The notes under the pieces: model-generated
What the model saw: the letters and a program-made list of their open reading frames with translations, nothing else
Database searches by the model: none
What the model was told of the DNA's origin: nothing
Source of the DNA: Mycolicibacterium moriokaense
GTDB lineage: Bacteria > Actinomycetota > Actinomycetes > Mycobacteriales > Mycobacteriaceae
NCBI RefSeq assembly: GCF_003347205.1
Contig: NZ_QQBJ01000006.1
Location: 62,001-126,000 of the forward strand
Direction of reading: 5' to 3'
Length of the DNA: 64,000 bases
Shown here: positions 1-8,291 of the stretch, in pieces
Numbering within the stretch: the first letter of the stretch is position 1
How the letters are laid out: every line of letters begins with the position of its first letter
Position numbers and translations under genes: made by a program

Positions 1-687
1 GGCGCCCAGTCGTGCGGTGAGTCCGTCGAGCGCCAGCGCGGGACTGTGCCGCACCCGCGCGACGTGCGCGCTGGCCGGGTCGGTGAACGAGCCGAACTCG
101 GCGAGATCGCCACCGCTGCAGAAGGACGGGCCGTTGCCGGACAACACGACCTCGTCGACCGAGGGGTCGAGGCGGGCGATGTCGAGGGCCTCCAGCAGTG
201 CGGCGCGGGCATCGTTGGAGAACGCGTTGTGCCGGGCCGGCCGGTTGAACCGGATGTGCAGGGTGTCGCCGTCGCGGTCGGCGACCACCGGGTCCGGCAG
301 CACCGGCGCGGATGCGGGTCCGCGCTGCTGTAGCCAGGCGGCGAACTCCGCGCCGGACTGCAGCGTGGAGTATCCGAGCGACTCGGTGACCACCCCGGCC
401 AGCGCGGGCGCGTCAGGGTCGGCGGCGCGCAGCACGTCGTCGCAGACGGTGGCGGCCTGCGGCCACATCTCGACGCGGGTGGTCAGTTCGGCGAGCGCGG
501 CTTTCGCCGACTCGACGCGGATGACGCGGGGGTCGCAGACGCCGTCCTCGCTCAGCGTGAACGTGGCGTGTGCGAGCCAGGGTTGAGCGGCCGGCGATGC
601 GATGTCGGCGGCAGACCCGACGGCCACCAGCACCCCGGTCGGCGCGGGAAGGTCGGCCGGCTGGGCGCCGAGGTCAACGACGAGCAC
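1..687 (-). CDS. Crotonase-family (enoyl-CoA hydratase/isomerase) protein, cut by window edge
   Basis: The C-terminus lies beyond base 1, and about 229 residues are visible. The first ~130 residues are an alanine-rich extension without a recognisable motif. Then come crotonase signatures: the stretch HIRFNRPARHNAFSN and the first oxyanion-hole region SFCSGGDLAEFG. A GTG at 687 is the most upstream plausible start; no strong ribosome-binding site is visible. It lies 14 bases after the stop of the Mce-associated gene upstream, so it is probably the third or later gene of that transcript. The family acts on acyl-CoA thioesters in the cytosol. The long N-terminal extension is unusual for a simple hydratase, and the exact reaction cannot be told. 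Confidence 0.75.
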   Translation of the reverse strand, partial: MLVVDLGAQPADLPAPTGVLVAVGSAADIASPAAQPWLAHATFTLSEDGVCDPRVIRVESAKAALAELTTRVEMWPQAATVCDDVLRAADPDAPALAGVVTESLGYSTLQSGAEFAAWLQQRGPASAPVLPDPVVADRDGDTLHIRFNRPARHNAFSNDARAALLEALDIARLDPSVDEVVLSGNGPSFCSGGDLAEFGSFTDPASAHVARVRHSPALALDGLTARLGA

Positions 688-701
688 GGCCGGCCACGGC
701 G

Positions 702-1328
702 CTACACGGGGTCGAAGGACGAGATCAGCCAGGCGCCGTCGATCTTCTTCAGCGTGACGCGCACGGCGCTGTTGATGAAGCTGGCATCGGTCCGATCCGC
801 GCTCTGGGTGGTCTGGTTGATGAAAACCAGCACCACTGCATTGTCGGGATGAAGTTCCGACACGGCGGCCCGGACGACGGACGCCTTGGTCTTGACCGAC
901 TTCTGCTTGGCCGCGGGCGCGACGATCTGCTCGGTGAATTGCGTGTAGTACGACAGGAAGTCGCCAGTCAGCTTGCTTTTCGCTGTCGCGAAGTCCTTGT
1001 CGAGGCTCTCCGGCGAATAAGTCAGAATGGCGACCGTGCCATCGGATGCCGCCTGGATCGCCGACTTGGCGGCGGCGTTGTCGGTCTGGCGATCCGGTTG
1101 GTAGACGAAGAAATACATCCACGAAGCCAGCACGAGGGCGGCAACCAGCGCGAGCGCCAGCACCACGGCCACCCAGAACCGCCGAAGTCCCGCCAGCGTC
1201 CTGCGGGCGACGCCCGGCTTGTTCGGTTTCGCCGATTCGTCGGCCTCGACGGCTTCGGTCTCTGCAGCGGTCGCTTCCGACTGCTTGTCTTCGGTCATCT
1301 CGACATCGGTGTCGTCCGGGACGGTCAC
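702..1328 (-). CDS. Mce-associated membrane protein (shorter)
   Basis: 208 residues. An acidic N-terminal ~45 residues is followed by one membrane segment (about residues 50-72, rich in A/L/V, ending WMYFFVYQPDR). An outer domain of about 130 residues follows, with the alpha/beta pattern of Mas proteins that accompany mce operons. It ends with a sequence typical of the group (DGAWLISSFDPV). Such proteins are thought to stabilise or assist Mce lipid importers at the inner membrane. Its ATG overlaps the upstream stop by four bases, so the two Mce-associated proteins are translationally coupled. The nearest mce genes here lie 26 kb away. Confidence 0.85.
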   Translation of the reverse strand: MTVPDDTDVEMTEDKQSEATAAETEAVEADESAKPNKPGVARRTLAGLRRFWVAVVLALALVAALVLASWMYFFVYQPDRQTDNAAAKSAIQAASDGTVAILTYSPESLDKDFATAKSKLTGDFLSYYTQFTEQIVAPAAKQKSVKTKASVVRAAVSELHPDNAVVLVFINQTTQSADRTDASFINSAVRVTLKKIDGAWLISSFDPV

Positions 1329-2320
1329 GGTACGAACTCAACTTTCGACATCTTCAACTGGTCACCGTCGCGGGTCATGTTCACGCTCAACCGCCATGCT
1401 CGCGGCTCCTGCTTGGCCCCCGCCGCGTTGGTGACCTTGGACTTGGCCGCGACGATCACGGTGGCGGTGTCGTCGGACATCGAATCCACCGCCGACGCGG
1501 TCACGGTGGTCTCGGTGACGGCCTTCGAATCCTGTGCGACCTTGATGAAATCGTCTGCCGTGTTTTGGAAGTCGTCCTTGAACTGACCCGTCGAGTTGTC
1601 GATGATGCGCTGCACGTCTTCCTTGGCGTGCGTGTAGTCCAGCGACATCAGGATCACCACGCCCTGGCGGGCCGCCGCGTTGAACTCCGCCCTGCGCTCC
1701 AGTTCGGCCTGGGCTTGGCGGTGAAACCAGTACATGTAGCCGCTGACCGCCAGCAGCGCGGCGATGAGCAGCACCGTCACCGCGGCCGCGGCGACCCGCC
1801 ACGAGGGCATCGGCACGCGCAGGCGCCTGCGCTTCTTCGCGGGCTTTTCCGTCGCCGATTCGTCGCCGCCGGCCTCGTCGATCTCGACGGCGCCCTCGGT
1901 CTCGGCAGCGTCGTCGATCTCGGCAGCGTCGTCGGCGTCGTCCTTCTCGGTCTCGTCGTCGGCGTCCTTCTCGGCAGGCTCGACGTCGGCGGGCGCCGCG
2001 AGGACCTTCGGTGTCGCGGCGGTGGTCTCGGCGGCGTCCTTACCTACCGCGTCCTTGGCAGCCGCGTCCTTGTCGTCGGCCTCTTTCTCTCGGGCAGCTT
2101 TCTCGGTGGCGGCCTTTTCGCCGGCGGCGTCGGCTTCCCGGCGCAATCGCAGTGCCTTGGCGCGGGCGCGCGCAGCCACGGCGGCGGCTTCGGCCTCGGC
2201 GGCCTCGGCTTCGGCCTCTTCGGCGAGGGCAAGCGCATCGGCGGTCGATGTCGGCTCCCCGGGAGCGTCGTCGACGCGGTCGCCATTGCGTTCGGGCGCA
2301 GCCTTCTTGCGAAACGGCAT
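1325..2320 (-). CDS. Mce-associated membrane protein (longer, acidic Ala/Glu/Asp-rich N-terminus)
   Basis: 331 residues from the ATG at 2320, chosen because AGGAGG lies just upstream; an in-frame ATG at 2380 would lack a site and falls inside the operator-like sequence. Residues ~15-160 are a low-complexity cytoplasmic stretch of Ala, Glu, Asp and Lys with coiled-coil character. A membrane segment follows (VAAAAVTVLLIAALLAV, about 175-195), then a ~130-residue outer domain similar in layout to the next gene's product. Two Mce-associated proteins in tandem usually sit directly behind mceF; here they form a separate unit with their own promoter region. Confidence 0.85.
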   Translation of the reverse strand: MPFRKKAAPERNGDRVDDAPGEPTSTADALALAEEAEAEAAEAEAAAVAARARAKALRLRREADAAGEKAATEKAAREKEADDKDAAAKDAVGKDAAETTAATPKVLAAPADVEPAEKDADDETEKDDADDAAEIDDAAETEGAVEIDEAGGDESATEKPAKKRRRLRVPMPSWRVAAAAVTVLLIAALLAVSGYMYWFHRQAQAELERRAEFNAAARQGVVILMSLDYTHAKEDVQRIIDNSTGQFKDDFQNTADDFIKVAQDSKAVTETTVTASAVDSMSDDTATVIVAAKSKVTNAAGAKQEPRAWRLSVNMTRDGDQLKMSKVEFVP

Positions 2321-2369
2321 GCGACCTCCTGTCCGTTCAAGCGCCTCGCCGAATGAGGCCTTACTCAAT

Positions 2370-2384
2370 GAGAATGACATTTTC
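2370..2384. promoter_or_regulatory. Operator/promoter element, GAGAAT-type near-palindrome
   Basis: GAGAATGACATTTTC is one mismatch from a perfect GAGAAT-N3-ATTCTC palindrome. It lies about 50 bases upstream of the Mce-associated gene that starts at 2320. The same element occurs in front of several other units in this window. On the minus strand GAAAAT could double as a mycobacterial -10 hexamer. Confidence 0.5.
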
Positions 2385-2483
2385 TATTTTGGGTATCGCC
2401 GCGACGATACAGGATGCGCGAATCAGCAGAAATCAAGTGTGTCCTGCGGAAATGCTATTTACGCGCTGTACGGGCGCTTAGCG

Positions 2484-3950
2484 CTATCTCTTGATCAGCT
2501 GGTCCTTCATCACTTTGCCTGTCGCGTTCAGCGGCAGCTCGTCCAGAAACTCTACGTATCGCGGCACCTTGAAACCAGCCATTCGGTCGCGGCTCCATGT
2601 GACGAGCTCATCGCCGGTCACCCGGCCTCCGGCGCTGCCCTTGAGCACGACGAACGCCTTGCCGACCTGCCCGAGGCGCTCGTCGGGCACGCCGATCACG
2701 GCCACCTGAGCCACGGCGGGATGCTCGAGCAGGAAGCCCTCGATTTCCGCGGGGTAGGCATTGAAACCGCCCACGATGAACATGTCCTTCTTCCGGCCGA
2801 CGATCCGGAGCCGACCGCTGTCGGTCAGTTCGCCGAGGTCGCCGGTGTGCAGCCAGCCGTCCGCGTCGATCGCCTCGTCGGTGGCGGCGGGGTCGTCGAG
2901 GTAGCCCTGCATCACCGTGAAGCCGCGCATCAGCACCTCGCCGTCGTCGGCGATACGCAACTCGACGCCGCCGAGCGGCAGGCCCGCGGTGGTGGCGATG
3001 TCCTCCGGGGTGTCGCCGGGACGCGACAGCGTCGCCGTGCCCCCTTCCGTCAGCCCGTAGCCGGTGGCGAGGCTCTGGAAGGGCAGTTCGTCGAAGACCC
3101 TCCTGATCATGTCGACGGGGATGTCCGCGGCTCCTGTCACACCGGCCCGCAACGTCGCCAGCTTGGACTTGTCCGCCAGCGCCAGCAGCGAGTGGTACAT
3201 CGTCGGCGGACCGGGCAGCACGGTGATCTTCTCGGCCGCGACCATGTCCACGACGCGGTCGATGTCGAAGACCGCCATCGGGAGCATCGTCGCGCCCCTG
3301 ATGAACGCGGAGAGCAGGCCTGCCTTCAACCCGAACGTGTGGAAGTAGGGGTTGATCATCAGGTAGCGGTCGCCCTCGCGCAGATCAATGAGCCCGCTGT
3401 ACTCGGCGTAATGGCGCAGATTCTGGCGGTGGTTCATCAGCACGCCTTTGGGCTTGCCGGTGGTGCCCGACGTGAAGATGATCTCCGACGTGTCCGTGCC
3501 CGCAACGCCGCTGCCGTCGCGGGCCGTCGGCGAACCGCTGCAGAGAAAGTCGGACTTGAGGTCGATCACCGGCACCCCGGCGGGCGCGCTGTAGTCCTGG
3601 CCCAGAAATCCGTTCTGTACCAGCACGGCCTTCGCCCCGCTGCGGGTGATGATGTCGCCGGCTTCCTCGGTCTTGAACCGGGTGTTGACGGTGACGAGCA
3701 CGCCGCCCGCGGTGAGCAGACCGAAGGCCGCGATGATCCACTCCGCCGAATTGGGCGCCCACACAGCGACACGGTCACCCTTGGTGATGCCGAGGTCGGC
3801 GAATGCGCCGGCGGCGCGCCGAATCCGGTCGGCGACCTCGTTGAAGGAGAGCCGTAACGGACCGTCGACGACGGCTTCGGCGTCGCCGAACCGGTCGGCG
3901 GCACTCAGCACCATCTCGGGGATGGTCTCCCAGTCGGGGAGCCCGCTCAT
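2484..3950 (-). CDS. Acyl-CoA synthetase (AMP-forming), FadD3-like class
   Basis: 488 residues, full length for this ligase class. Visible signatures are the phosphate-binding loop FTSGTTGKPKG (~158-168), GYGLTEGG (~298), GWLHTGD (~370), the hinge GRKKDMFIVGGFNAYPAEIE, and the C-terminal lysine region NATGKVMK. It should activate a carboxylic acid to the acyl-CoA through an acyl-adenylate. General resemblance is to FadD3, which activates the steroid-ring fragment HIP, but identity looks too low to claim that substrate. It is read in the same direction as the amidohydrolase upstream, with a 120-base gap containing short tandem repeats. Confidence 0.88.
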   Translation of the reverse strand: MSGLPDWETIPEMVLSAADRFGDAEAVVDGPLRLSFNEVADRIRRAAGAFADLGITKGDRVAVWAPNSAEWIIAAFGLLTAGGVLVTVNTRFKTEEAGDIITRSGAKAVLVQNGFLGQDYSAPAGVPVIDLKSDFLCSGSPTARDGSGVAGTDTSEIIFTSGTTGKPKGVLMNHRQNLRHYAEYSGLIDLREGDRYLMINPYFHTFGLKAGLLSAFIRGATMLPMAVFDIDRVVDMVAAEKITVLPGPPTMYHSLLALADKSKLATLRAGVTGAADIPVDMIRRVFDELPFQSLATGYGLTEGGTATLSRPGDTPEDIATTAGLPLGGVELRIADDGEVLMRGFTVMQGYLDDPAATDEAIDADGWLHTGDLGELTDSGRLRIVGRKKDMFIVGGFNAYPAEIEGFLLEHPAVAQVAVIGVPDERLGQVGKAFVVLKGSAGGRVTGDELVTWSRDRMAGFKVPRYVEFLDELPLNATGKVMKDQLIKR

Positions 3951-3980
3951 CTAGCTGCGCTCCGCGACGGGTGTTCCGCC

Positions 3981-4010
3981 CTTGATCGTCGCAGCCTTGA
4001 TCGTCGCAGC
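3981..4010. repeat. 15-bp perfect tandem repeat with a third diverged copy
   Basis: CTTGATCGTCGCAGC occurs at 3981-3995 and again at 3996-4010; CTTGATCGTCTCAGC recurs at 4051-4065 with the same CGCC flank. It lies between the amidohydrolase stop and the FadD start. Confidence 0.8.
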
Positions 4011-4070
4011 CGGGTCATCCGGCGCTGCTCCTCAACGAGCGGTTCCCGCCCTTGATCGTCTCAGCGCGTG

Positions 4071-5261
4071 TCACGTCGTGACGAGACGCCCCAGGTTGCC
4101 GCCCATGATCTTGGCCTGATCCTCCACAGAGAGGTGCTCGAGTGCGGTCACATAATGCGTCGGCTCCGCGAGCCCCTCCGGATGCGGCCAGTCGGACCCG
4201 TAGAGCACCTGCTCCACACCGATCAGGTTGATCAGGTCGTCGATGCCCTCCTCGTAGAACGGGCTGACGTAGATGCGGTTCTTGATTTCCTCGATCGGGT
4301 TGCCGAGGAACGCCTCCGGTGCTTTCTTCCACACCTCGGCCATCGAATCCAGCAGCGGGAACATCCACTTCGAGCCGGCCTCGACGATGCCCACCTTCAA
4401 GTTCGGGTGCCGGAACAGCGCGCCGTGGATCACCCAGGAGGCCACCGCGTCCTGGATCGGGCGCCACTCGTTGAGGATCGACATGGCGTTGGTCTGGAAC
4501 GGCAGCATCTCCTGAGCGGCGCCGTCCCACTCCGACGTGTAGCGCGAGTAACCGCTGTCGGACGAGTGCATTCCGATGAACACGTCGTACTCGACGCAGC
4601 GCTCCCAGAACGGATCGAACTCGGGCAGCGCGAACGACCGCGGACCGCGGAAACCGGGGACCGGCGCCGGGCGGATCAGGATCGCGCGGGCACCGCGCTT
4701 GACGCACCACTCCAGTTCCTCGATCGCCTTCTCGACGATGGGCAGGGTGATGACGGGGGTGGTGAAGATGCGGTTCTGGTAGTTGAAGCCCCACACCTCA
4801 TCCAGCCACTGGTTGAGCGCGTGGATCAGGACGTGGATGGCGACCGGGTCGTCGGAGAGGCGCTCCTCGATCAGGCTGGCCAGCGTCGGGAACATCAGCG
4901 ACCGGTCGACGCCCAACTCGTTCATCTTCTCCAGCCGCGGACCGGGCTCGAAGAACGCCGGGATGGCCCGCATCGGCTCGCCGAACAGTTCGCGCTTGCT
5001 CTTGCCGTCGGGGTTGCCGAACTTGAAGTACTCCTCCCAGGCACCCGGCTTGGCGACCACATTGAACGTGGGGTTCGGGATGTAGTTGCTGATCACCCCG
5101 CGCAGTGCGATCTTGGTGCGGCCGTTGATCTCCACGTACTGGACGATGTCCTTGTACTCCTTGGGGAGGTACTTCGTCATCGCCTCCGGCGGCTCATAGA
5201 GGTGATTGTCGGCGTCGAACAGCGGAAACGGGATGTCGACCCGATGCGAAAGTTGACCCAT
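4071..5261 (-). CDS. Amidohydrolase-2 family metal-dependent hydrolase (ADNH type)
   Basis: 396 residues, full-length TIM-barrel amidohydrolase. The N-terminal metal motif reads FDADNHLYEP (about residues 14-23) in place of a classical HxH. A mid-barrel histidine is seen in IGMHSSDS, another in WVIHGALFRHP, and the C-terminal aspartate in LYGSDWPHPEG. The family covers decarboxylases and C-C or ester hydrolases; members of this mycobacterial subgroup are common in degradation clusters, and few have known substrates. It is paralogous to the gene at 56737-57909. The ATG follows AAGGAGT. A perfect GAGAAT palindrome sits just upstream. Confidence 0.85.
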   Translation of the reverse strand: MGQLSHRVDIPFPLFDADNHLYEPPEAMTKYLPKEYKDIVQYVEINGRTKIALRGVISNYIPNPTFNVVAKPGAWEEYFKFGNPDGKSKRELFGEPMRAIPAFFEPGPRLEKMNELGVDRSLMFPTLASLIEERLSDDPVAIHVLIHALNQWLDEVWGFNYQNRIFTTPVITLPIVEKAIEELEWCVKRGARAILIRPAPVPGFRGPRSFALPEFDPFWERCVEYDVFIGMHSSDSGYSRYTSEWDGAAQEMLPFQTNAMSILNEWRPIQDAVASWVIHGALFRHPNLKVGIVEAGSKWMFPLLDSMAEVWKKAPEAFLGNPIEEIKNRIYVSPFYEEGIDDLINLIGVEQVLYGSDWPHPEGLAEPTHYVTALEHLSVEDQAKIMGGNLGRLVTT

Positions 5262-5283
5262 GAAAGACTCCTTATCCTCTTAC

Positions 5284-5298
5284 GAGAATCCTATTCTC
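5284..5298. promoter_or_regulatory. Perfect GAGAAT-N3-ATTCTC palindrome upstream of the amidohydrolase
   Basis: GAGAATCCTATTCTC has perfect 6-base arms around a 3-base centre. It is 22 bases upstream of the amidohydrolase start at 5261. Read on the minus strand, a TAGGAT that fits the mycobacterial -10 pattern lies inside the palindrome, so a bound protein would block the promoter. It is the best copy of the element in the window. Confidence 0.6.
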
Positions 5299-5326
5299 AC
5301 GAGCTGCCGGATGCAATGCGCCCCGC

Positions 5327-6865
5327 TCAGGCCAATAGGTTCTGGCGAACCATGAATTTCTGCACCTTGCCGCTCGCGGTGCGCGGATAGTCCTCACCCT
5401 GCGGAATCTCGTGCAGTTCCTCCGGCCACTTCTGCTTCGCCACGCCTGCCCGGCCGAAGTGCTCGTGCACCTCGGCCATCGTCGGCATGGTGTGGCCCGG
5501 CCTGACCCGCAGGACGGCGGCGGCGTGCTCGCCGAGACGGGCGTCGGGCGCGGACACCACGACGGCCTCGGCGACCGCGGGCATCGTCAGCAGAACTTCT
5601 TCGACCTCGAGGGCGCTGATGTTCTCGCCGCCGCGGATGATGACGTCGGCCTTGCGGTCGGTGATGGTCAGGTAACCATCGTCGTCGAGCACGCCGACAT
5701 CGCCTGTGCGATACCAGCCGTCGGCGTCGAAAGCCCGCTCGGTCAGCGCGTCGTCGGTGTAGCCGAGGCACAGATCGGGTCCGCGGCTGAAGATCTCGCC
5801 GTCGGGTCCGAGCCGGATCTCGACGCCGGGTCGCGCGTCACCGTCGGTGTAGAGGCGTTTGCCCTCTGGTGCGTCGCGGCTCGAGCCCGTGATCGACGGA
5901 TGCTCCGAACTGCCGTAGGACCGGAAGACGAAGATCCCCATGTCGGCGAGCCTGCGGGTGACCGCCGACGGCACCGTGGACCCGCCGAAGCCGACGGTCT
6001 TGAAGTGCGCCATGTGCGCGGGCGTGCAGTCGGGATGGTCCATCAGGCTGGTGACGAAGTACGGCGGGCCACCGCCGATCGACAGGCCGTGATCCTCGAT
6101 CAGCTTGAGCACGTTGCCCGGATCCCAGACGTCGGCGAGGTCGATCGTCGCACCCTCGAGCACCGGGATCAGGAACGCGCCCAACATGCCGATGAAGTGC
6201 CCGACCGGGGTCGCCGTCAGCTGCCTGCCGCGATCCGGCGGGTAGTTCGCGTGCAGCTGGCGGGTTTCGAAGCCGAGGGTCTGGTGACTGTGCACGACGC
6301 CCTTGGGGTCGCTGGTGGTGCCAGAGGTGAAGGCGATCAGCGCGGGGCTCGCCGGATCCGCGGCGACGGTGCCAACCAACGGCTCGTCGGCCAGCAGTTC
6401 GTCGAAAGTGCTTCCCACCAGCCCGACGATGGGGACGTCCGCGCACAGATCCGGCTGGAACGTCATCCGGCCGAACTCCTCGGCCGTGATGAACACCTTC
6501 GGCTTGGCCGTTCTCATGATGTGGCCCAGCTCTTTTCGGCCATAGAAGTGCACGATCGGCACCACCACCGCACCGAGCAGTGTCGAGGCCCAGAACGACG
6601 CGGCGGCCTCCATCCAGTTGGGCAGCTGCAGCGCCACGACGTCGCCGGGCCCGACGCCGCGCTCGCGCAGACCGGCGGCCAGCCGGCGGGCCTGCACCTC
6701 GACATCGCTGAACGTGCCCTCGAAAGGCCGCACCGCCGAGTGCACATAGAAGCCGACGTCGGGATTGGCCGCCAGCCCGTCTGCGACGAGATCGCCGAGG
6801 GTCTCGGGCCGCCACCACCCCTCTTCCTCGTAACGTTTCGTCAGCTCTAGCGGGATTTTTCGCAT
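5327..6865 (-). CDS. Acyl-CoA synthetase (class I adenylate-forming, FadD family)
   Basis: 512 residues from the ATG at 6865; a GTG at 6880 is the alternative, but GGAGG abuts it too closely. Signatures: FTSGTTSDPKGVVHSH, YGSSEHPSITG, GWYRTGDVGVLDDDGY, the hinge ITDRKADVIIRGGENISALE, and the catalytic lysine region YPRTASGKVQK. The sequence resembles the cyclohexanecarboxylate/benzoate-type ligase subgroup more than long-chain FadDs, but the substrate is not assignable. It is divergent from the enoyl-CoA hydratase at 6947 across an 81-base region with several GAGAAT elements, so the two are probably co-regulated. Confidence 0.88.
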   Translation of the reverse strand: MRKIPLELTKRYEEEGWWRPETLGDLVADGLAANPDVGFYVHSAVRPFEGTFSDVEVQARRLAAGLRERGVGPGDVVALQLPNWMEAAASFWASTLLGAVVVPIVHFYGRKELGHIMRTAKPKVFITAEEFGRMTFQPDLCADVPIVGLVGSTFDELLADEPLVGTVAADPASPALIAFTSGTTSDPKGVVHSHQTLGFETRQLHANYPPDRGRQLTATPVGHFIGMLGAFLIPVLEGATIDLADVWDPGNVLKLIEDHGLSIGGGPPYFVTSLMDHPDCTPAHMAHFKTVGFGGSTVPSAVTRRLADMGIFVFRSYGSSEHPSITGSSRDAPEGKRLYTDGDARPGVEIRLGPDGEIFSRGPDLCLGYTDDALTERAFDADGWYRTGDVGVLDDDGYLTITDRKADVIIRGGENISALEVEEVLLTMPAVAEAVVVSAPDARLGEHAAAVLRVRPGHTMPTMAEVHEHFGRAGVAKQKWPEELHEIPQGEDYPRTASGKVQKFMVRQNLLA

Positions 6866-6900
6866 CGTGCGCCGCAGCACCTCCGTTCGGTCGTGATGCT

Positions 6901-6941
6901 ATTCTCCGTATACGAGAATGCCAATACCGCAGACGGAGAAT
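6901..6941. promoter_or_regulatory. Divergent promoter with three GAGAAT half-sites
   Basis: ATTCTC at 6901-6906 and GAGAAT at 6914-6919 form an inverted pair, 35 bases before the FadD start and 27 bases before the hydratase start respectively. A further GAGAAT lies at 6936-6941, just ahead of the hydratase ATG. Each outer half reads GAGAAT in the direction of its own gene, at a distance that also fits a -10 hexamer. Confidence 0.5.
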
Positions 6942-6946
6942 GCCCG

Positions 6947-7663
6947 ATGGTCGACCTGGAACTCGATGACGGTCTGGCGGTCATCACCATCGACCGCCCG
7001 CACGCTCGCAACGCCATCTCGCTGGAGACCATGGACCAGTTCGACAAGGCGCTCGACGGGGCCCACGGCGCGGCGGCGCTCGTCATCACCGGTGCGGGCG
7101 ACCGCGCATTCGTCTCCGGCGGCGATCTCAAAGAGCTCAGCGCGTTGCGCACCGAGAGCGAAGCCGGTGCGATGGCGTGGCGGATGCGATCGATCTGCGA
7201 TCGCATCGCCGGATTTCCTGGCCCGACCATTGCGGCGCTGAACGGCCACGCGCTCGGCGGCGGTGCCGAGGTGGCGGTGGCCGCCGACATCCGGCTGGCC
7301 GCCGACGACATCAAGATCGGGTTCAACCAGGTGTCCCTCGAGATCATGCCCGCATGGGGCGGCGCCGAACGCCTCGTCGAATTGGTCGGCTTGCCCAAGG
7401 CGCTTCTGCTGGCCGGCACCGGAATGATTCTGACCGCGCCGGAAGCCCATGCCAGCGGGCTGATTCAGCACGTCGTCCCGCGGGAGTCCTTCGACGAGGA
7501 GTGGCGCAGGATCGCCAAGGCGCTGGCGCACCGGCCGGCGGGCGAGATCAAGCGGGTGATGCGCGGCGTCACCACCACCGAGGCGGTCGCGGCCTTTGCG
7601 CGGCTGTGGGTTTCCGACGAGCACTGGGCAGCCGCGGACAAGGTGATGAAGCGCGGCAAGTAG
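6947..7663 (+). CDS. Enoyl-CoA hydratase/isomerase
   Basis: 238 residues from the ATG at 6947 (GGAG nine bases upstream); an ATG at 6893 would lie in the promoter. Crotonase fold signatures are complete: IDRPHARNAISLE, the oxyanion-hole segment RAFVSGGDLKELS, and the glycine-rich segment ALNGHALGGGAEVAVAADIRLA. Glutamates expected for hydration are not both obvious, so hydratase and isomerase remain open. It would act on the acyl-CoA made by the divergent FadD. Confidence 0.87.
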   Translation: MVDLELDDGLAVITIDRPHARNAISLETMDQFDKALDGAHGAAALVITGAGDRAFVSGGDLKELSALRTESEAGAMAWRMRSICDRIAGFPGPTIAALNGHALGGGAEVAVAADIRLAADDIKIGFNQVSLEIMPAWGGAERLVELVGLPKALLLAGTGMILTAPEAHASGLIQHVVPRESFDEEWRRIAKALAHRPAGEIKRVMRGVTTTEAVAAFARLWVSDEHWAAADKVMKRGK

Positions 7664-7677
7664 CGGCTCCCCCCGGC

Positions 7678-7734
7678 ACCGCGACCGTGCGTGTTTGCAC
7701 ACGACACGCCGCGAAAATGTGTACAACTGCGCAC
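7678..7734. repeat. Dispersed 57-nt intergenic repeat, copy 1
   Basis: This segment matches 44394-44450 at 51 of 57 positions. It contains a 6-bp stem, GCGTGT (7689-7694) with ACACGC (7704-7709). It lies between two genes that end toward each other, as does copy 2, which suggests a bidirectional terminator without a U-tract or a small mobile palindromic element. Confidence 0.7.
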
Positions 7735-7769
7735 GTCCCCTACTGCGTGTGGGCCCACGCGGTGCAGAA

Positions 7770-8291
7770 TTAGCCGCCGAGCACCCGGATCGGGTCGCGG
7801 CCGTCCCACTCCGCGGCGGCATCGTGGATGAACACCGCATTGGCCGCCGTCGCCTCGGTCAACTCGGAGATCTCGATGACGGCCGCGGGCGCGTTGGGCG
7901 GCTCCACGTAGGCGAACCGCACGCCGTAGCTCTCGCCGCCCGACCACACCACCGGCCAGCCGGCCTGCTCGACGGCCTGCATGGTGGCAGTGAAATCGCT
8001 TGACCAGTAAGCGAACTGATGCAGGCCGGGCCCTTTGGCCGTGAGAAACTCGGTGAAGATGCTCGGGGTGGAGTCCTGTTGACAGATCAGCTCGATCTGC
8101 ATCTCACCGGAATTGGCCCACCCCAACGACAACGTCGTCTCACACGACTCGCCGCGATAGAGCGCCTGCATCGGCAGGCCGCGCATCACGAACCACGGCC
8201 CGACGCCGAGTTCCAGCCAACTTGCCATCGCCTGGTCCAGATCGGTGACGACGTAACCGATCTGGCGCATCGGGCCGGGCAGCACGGTCAT
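7770..8291 (-). CDS. VOC-superfamily (glyoxalase/dioxygenase fold) protein
   Basis: 173 residues with the two beta-alpha-beta-beta-beta modules of the vicinal oxygen chelate fold. The first module begins MRQIGYVVTDLDQAMASWLELG; the second has LHQFAYWSSDF and ends RFAYVEPPNAPAAVIEISEL. Candidate metal ligands are His in LHQFAYW and Glu in VIEISE. Families with this layout include methylmalonyl-CoA epimerase-like enzymes and isomerases. It is the last gene of the overlapping four-gene operon 10535-7770 and overlaps the MDR gene by four bases. Confidence 0.8.
   Translation of the reverse strand: MTVLPGPMRQIGYVVTDLDQAMASWLELGVGPWFVMRGLPMQALYRGESCETTLSLGWANSGEMQIELICQQDSTPSIFTEFLTAKGPGLHQFAYWSSDFTATMQAVEQAGWPVVWSGGESYGVRFAYVEPPNAPAAVIEISELTEATAANAVFIHDAAAEWDGRDPIRVLGG

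Noticed and set aside
1764-3857. 697-residue plus-strand open frame across the Mce-associated and FadD genes
   Set aside because: It crosses two recognised minus-strand genes and is Ser/Ala/Arg low complexity; no ribosome-binding site.
2484-3950. Naming the first acyl-CoA synthetase fadD3
   Set aside because: Motif order matches but many positions remembered from FadD3 differ, and the kstR2-regulon neighbours are absent.
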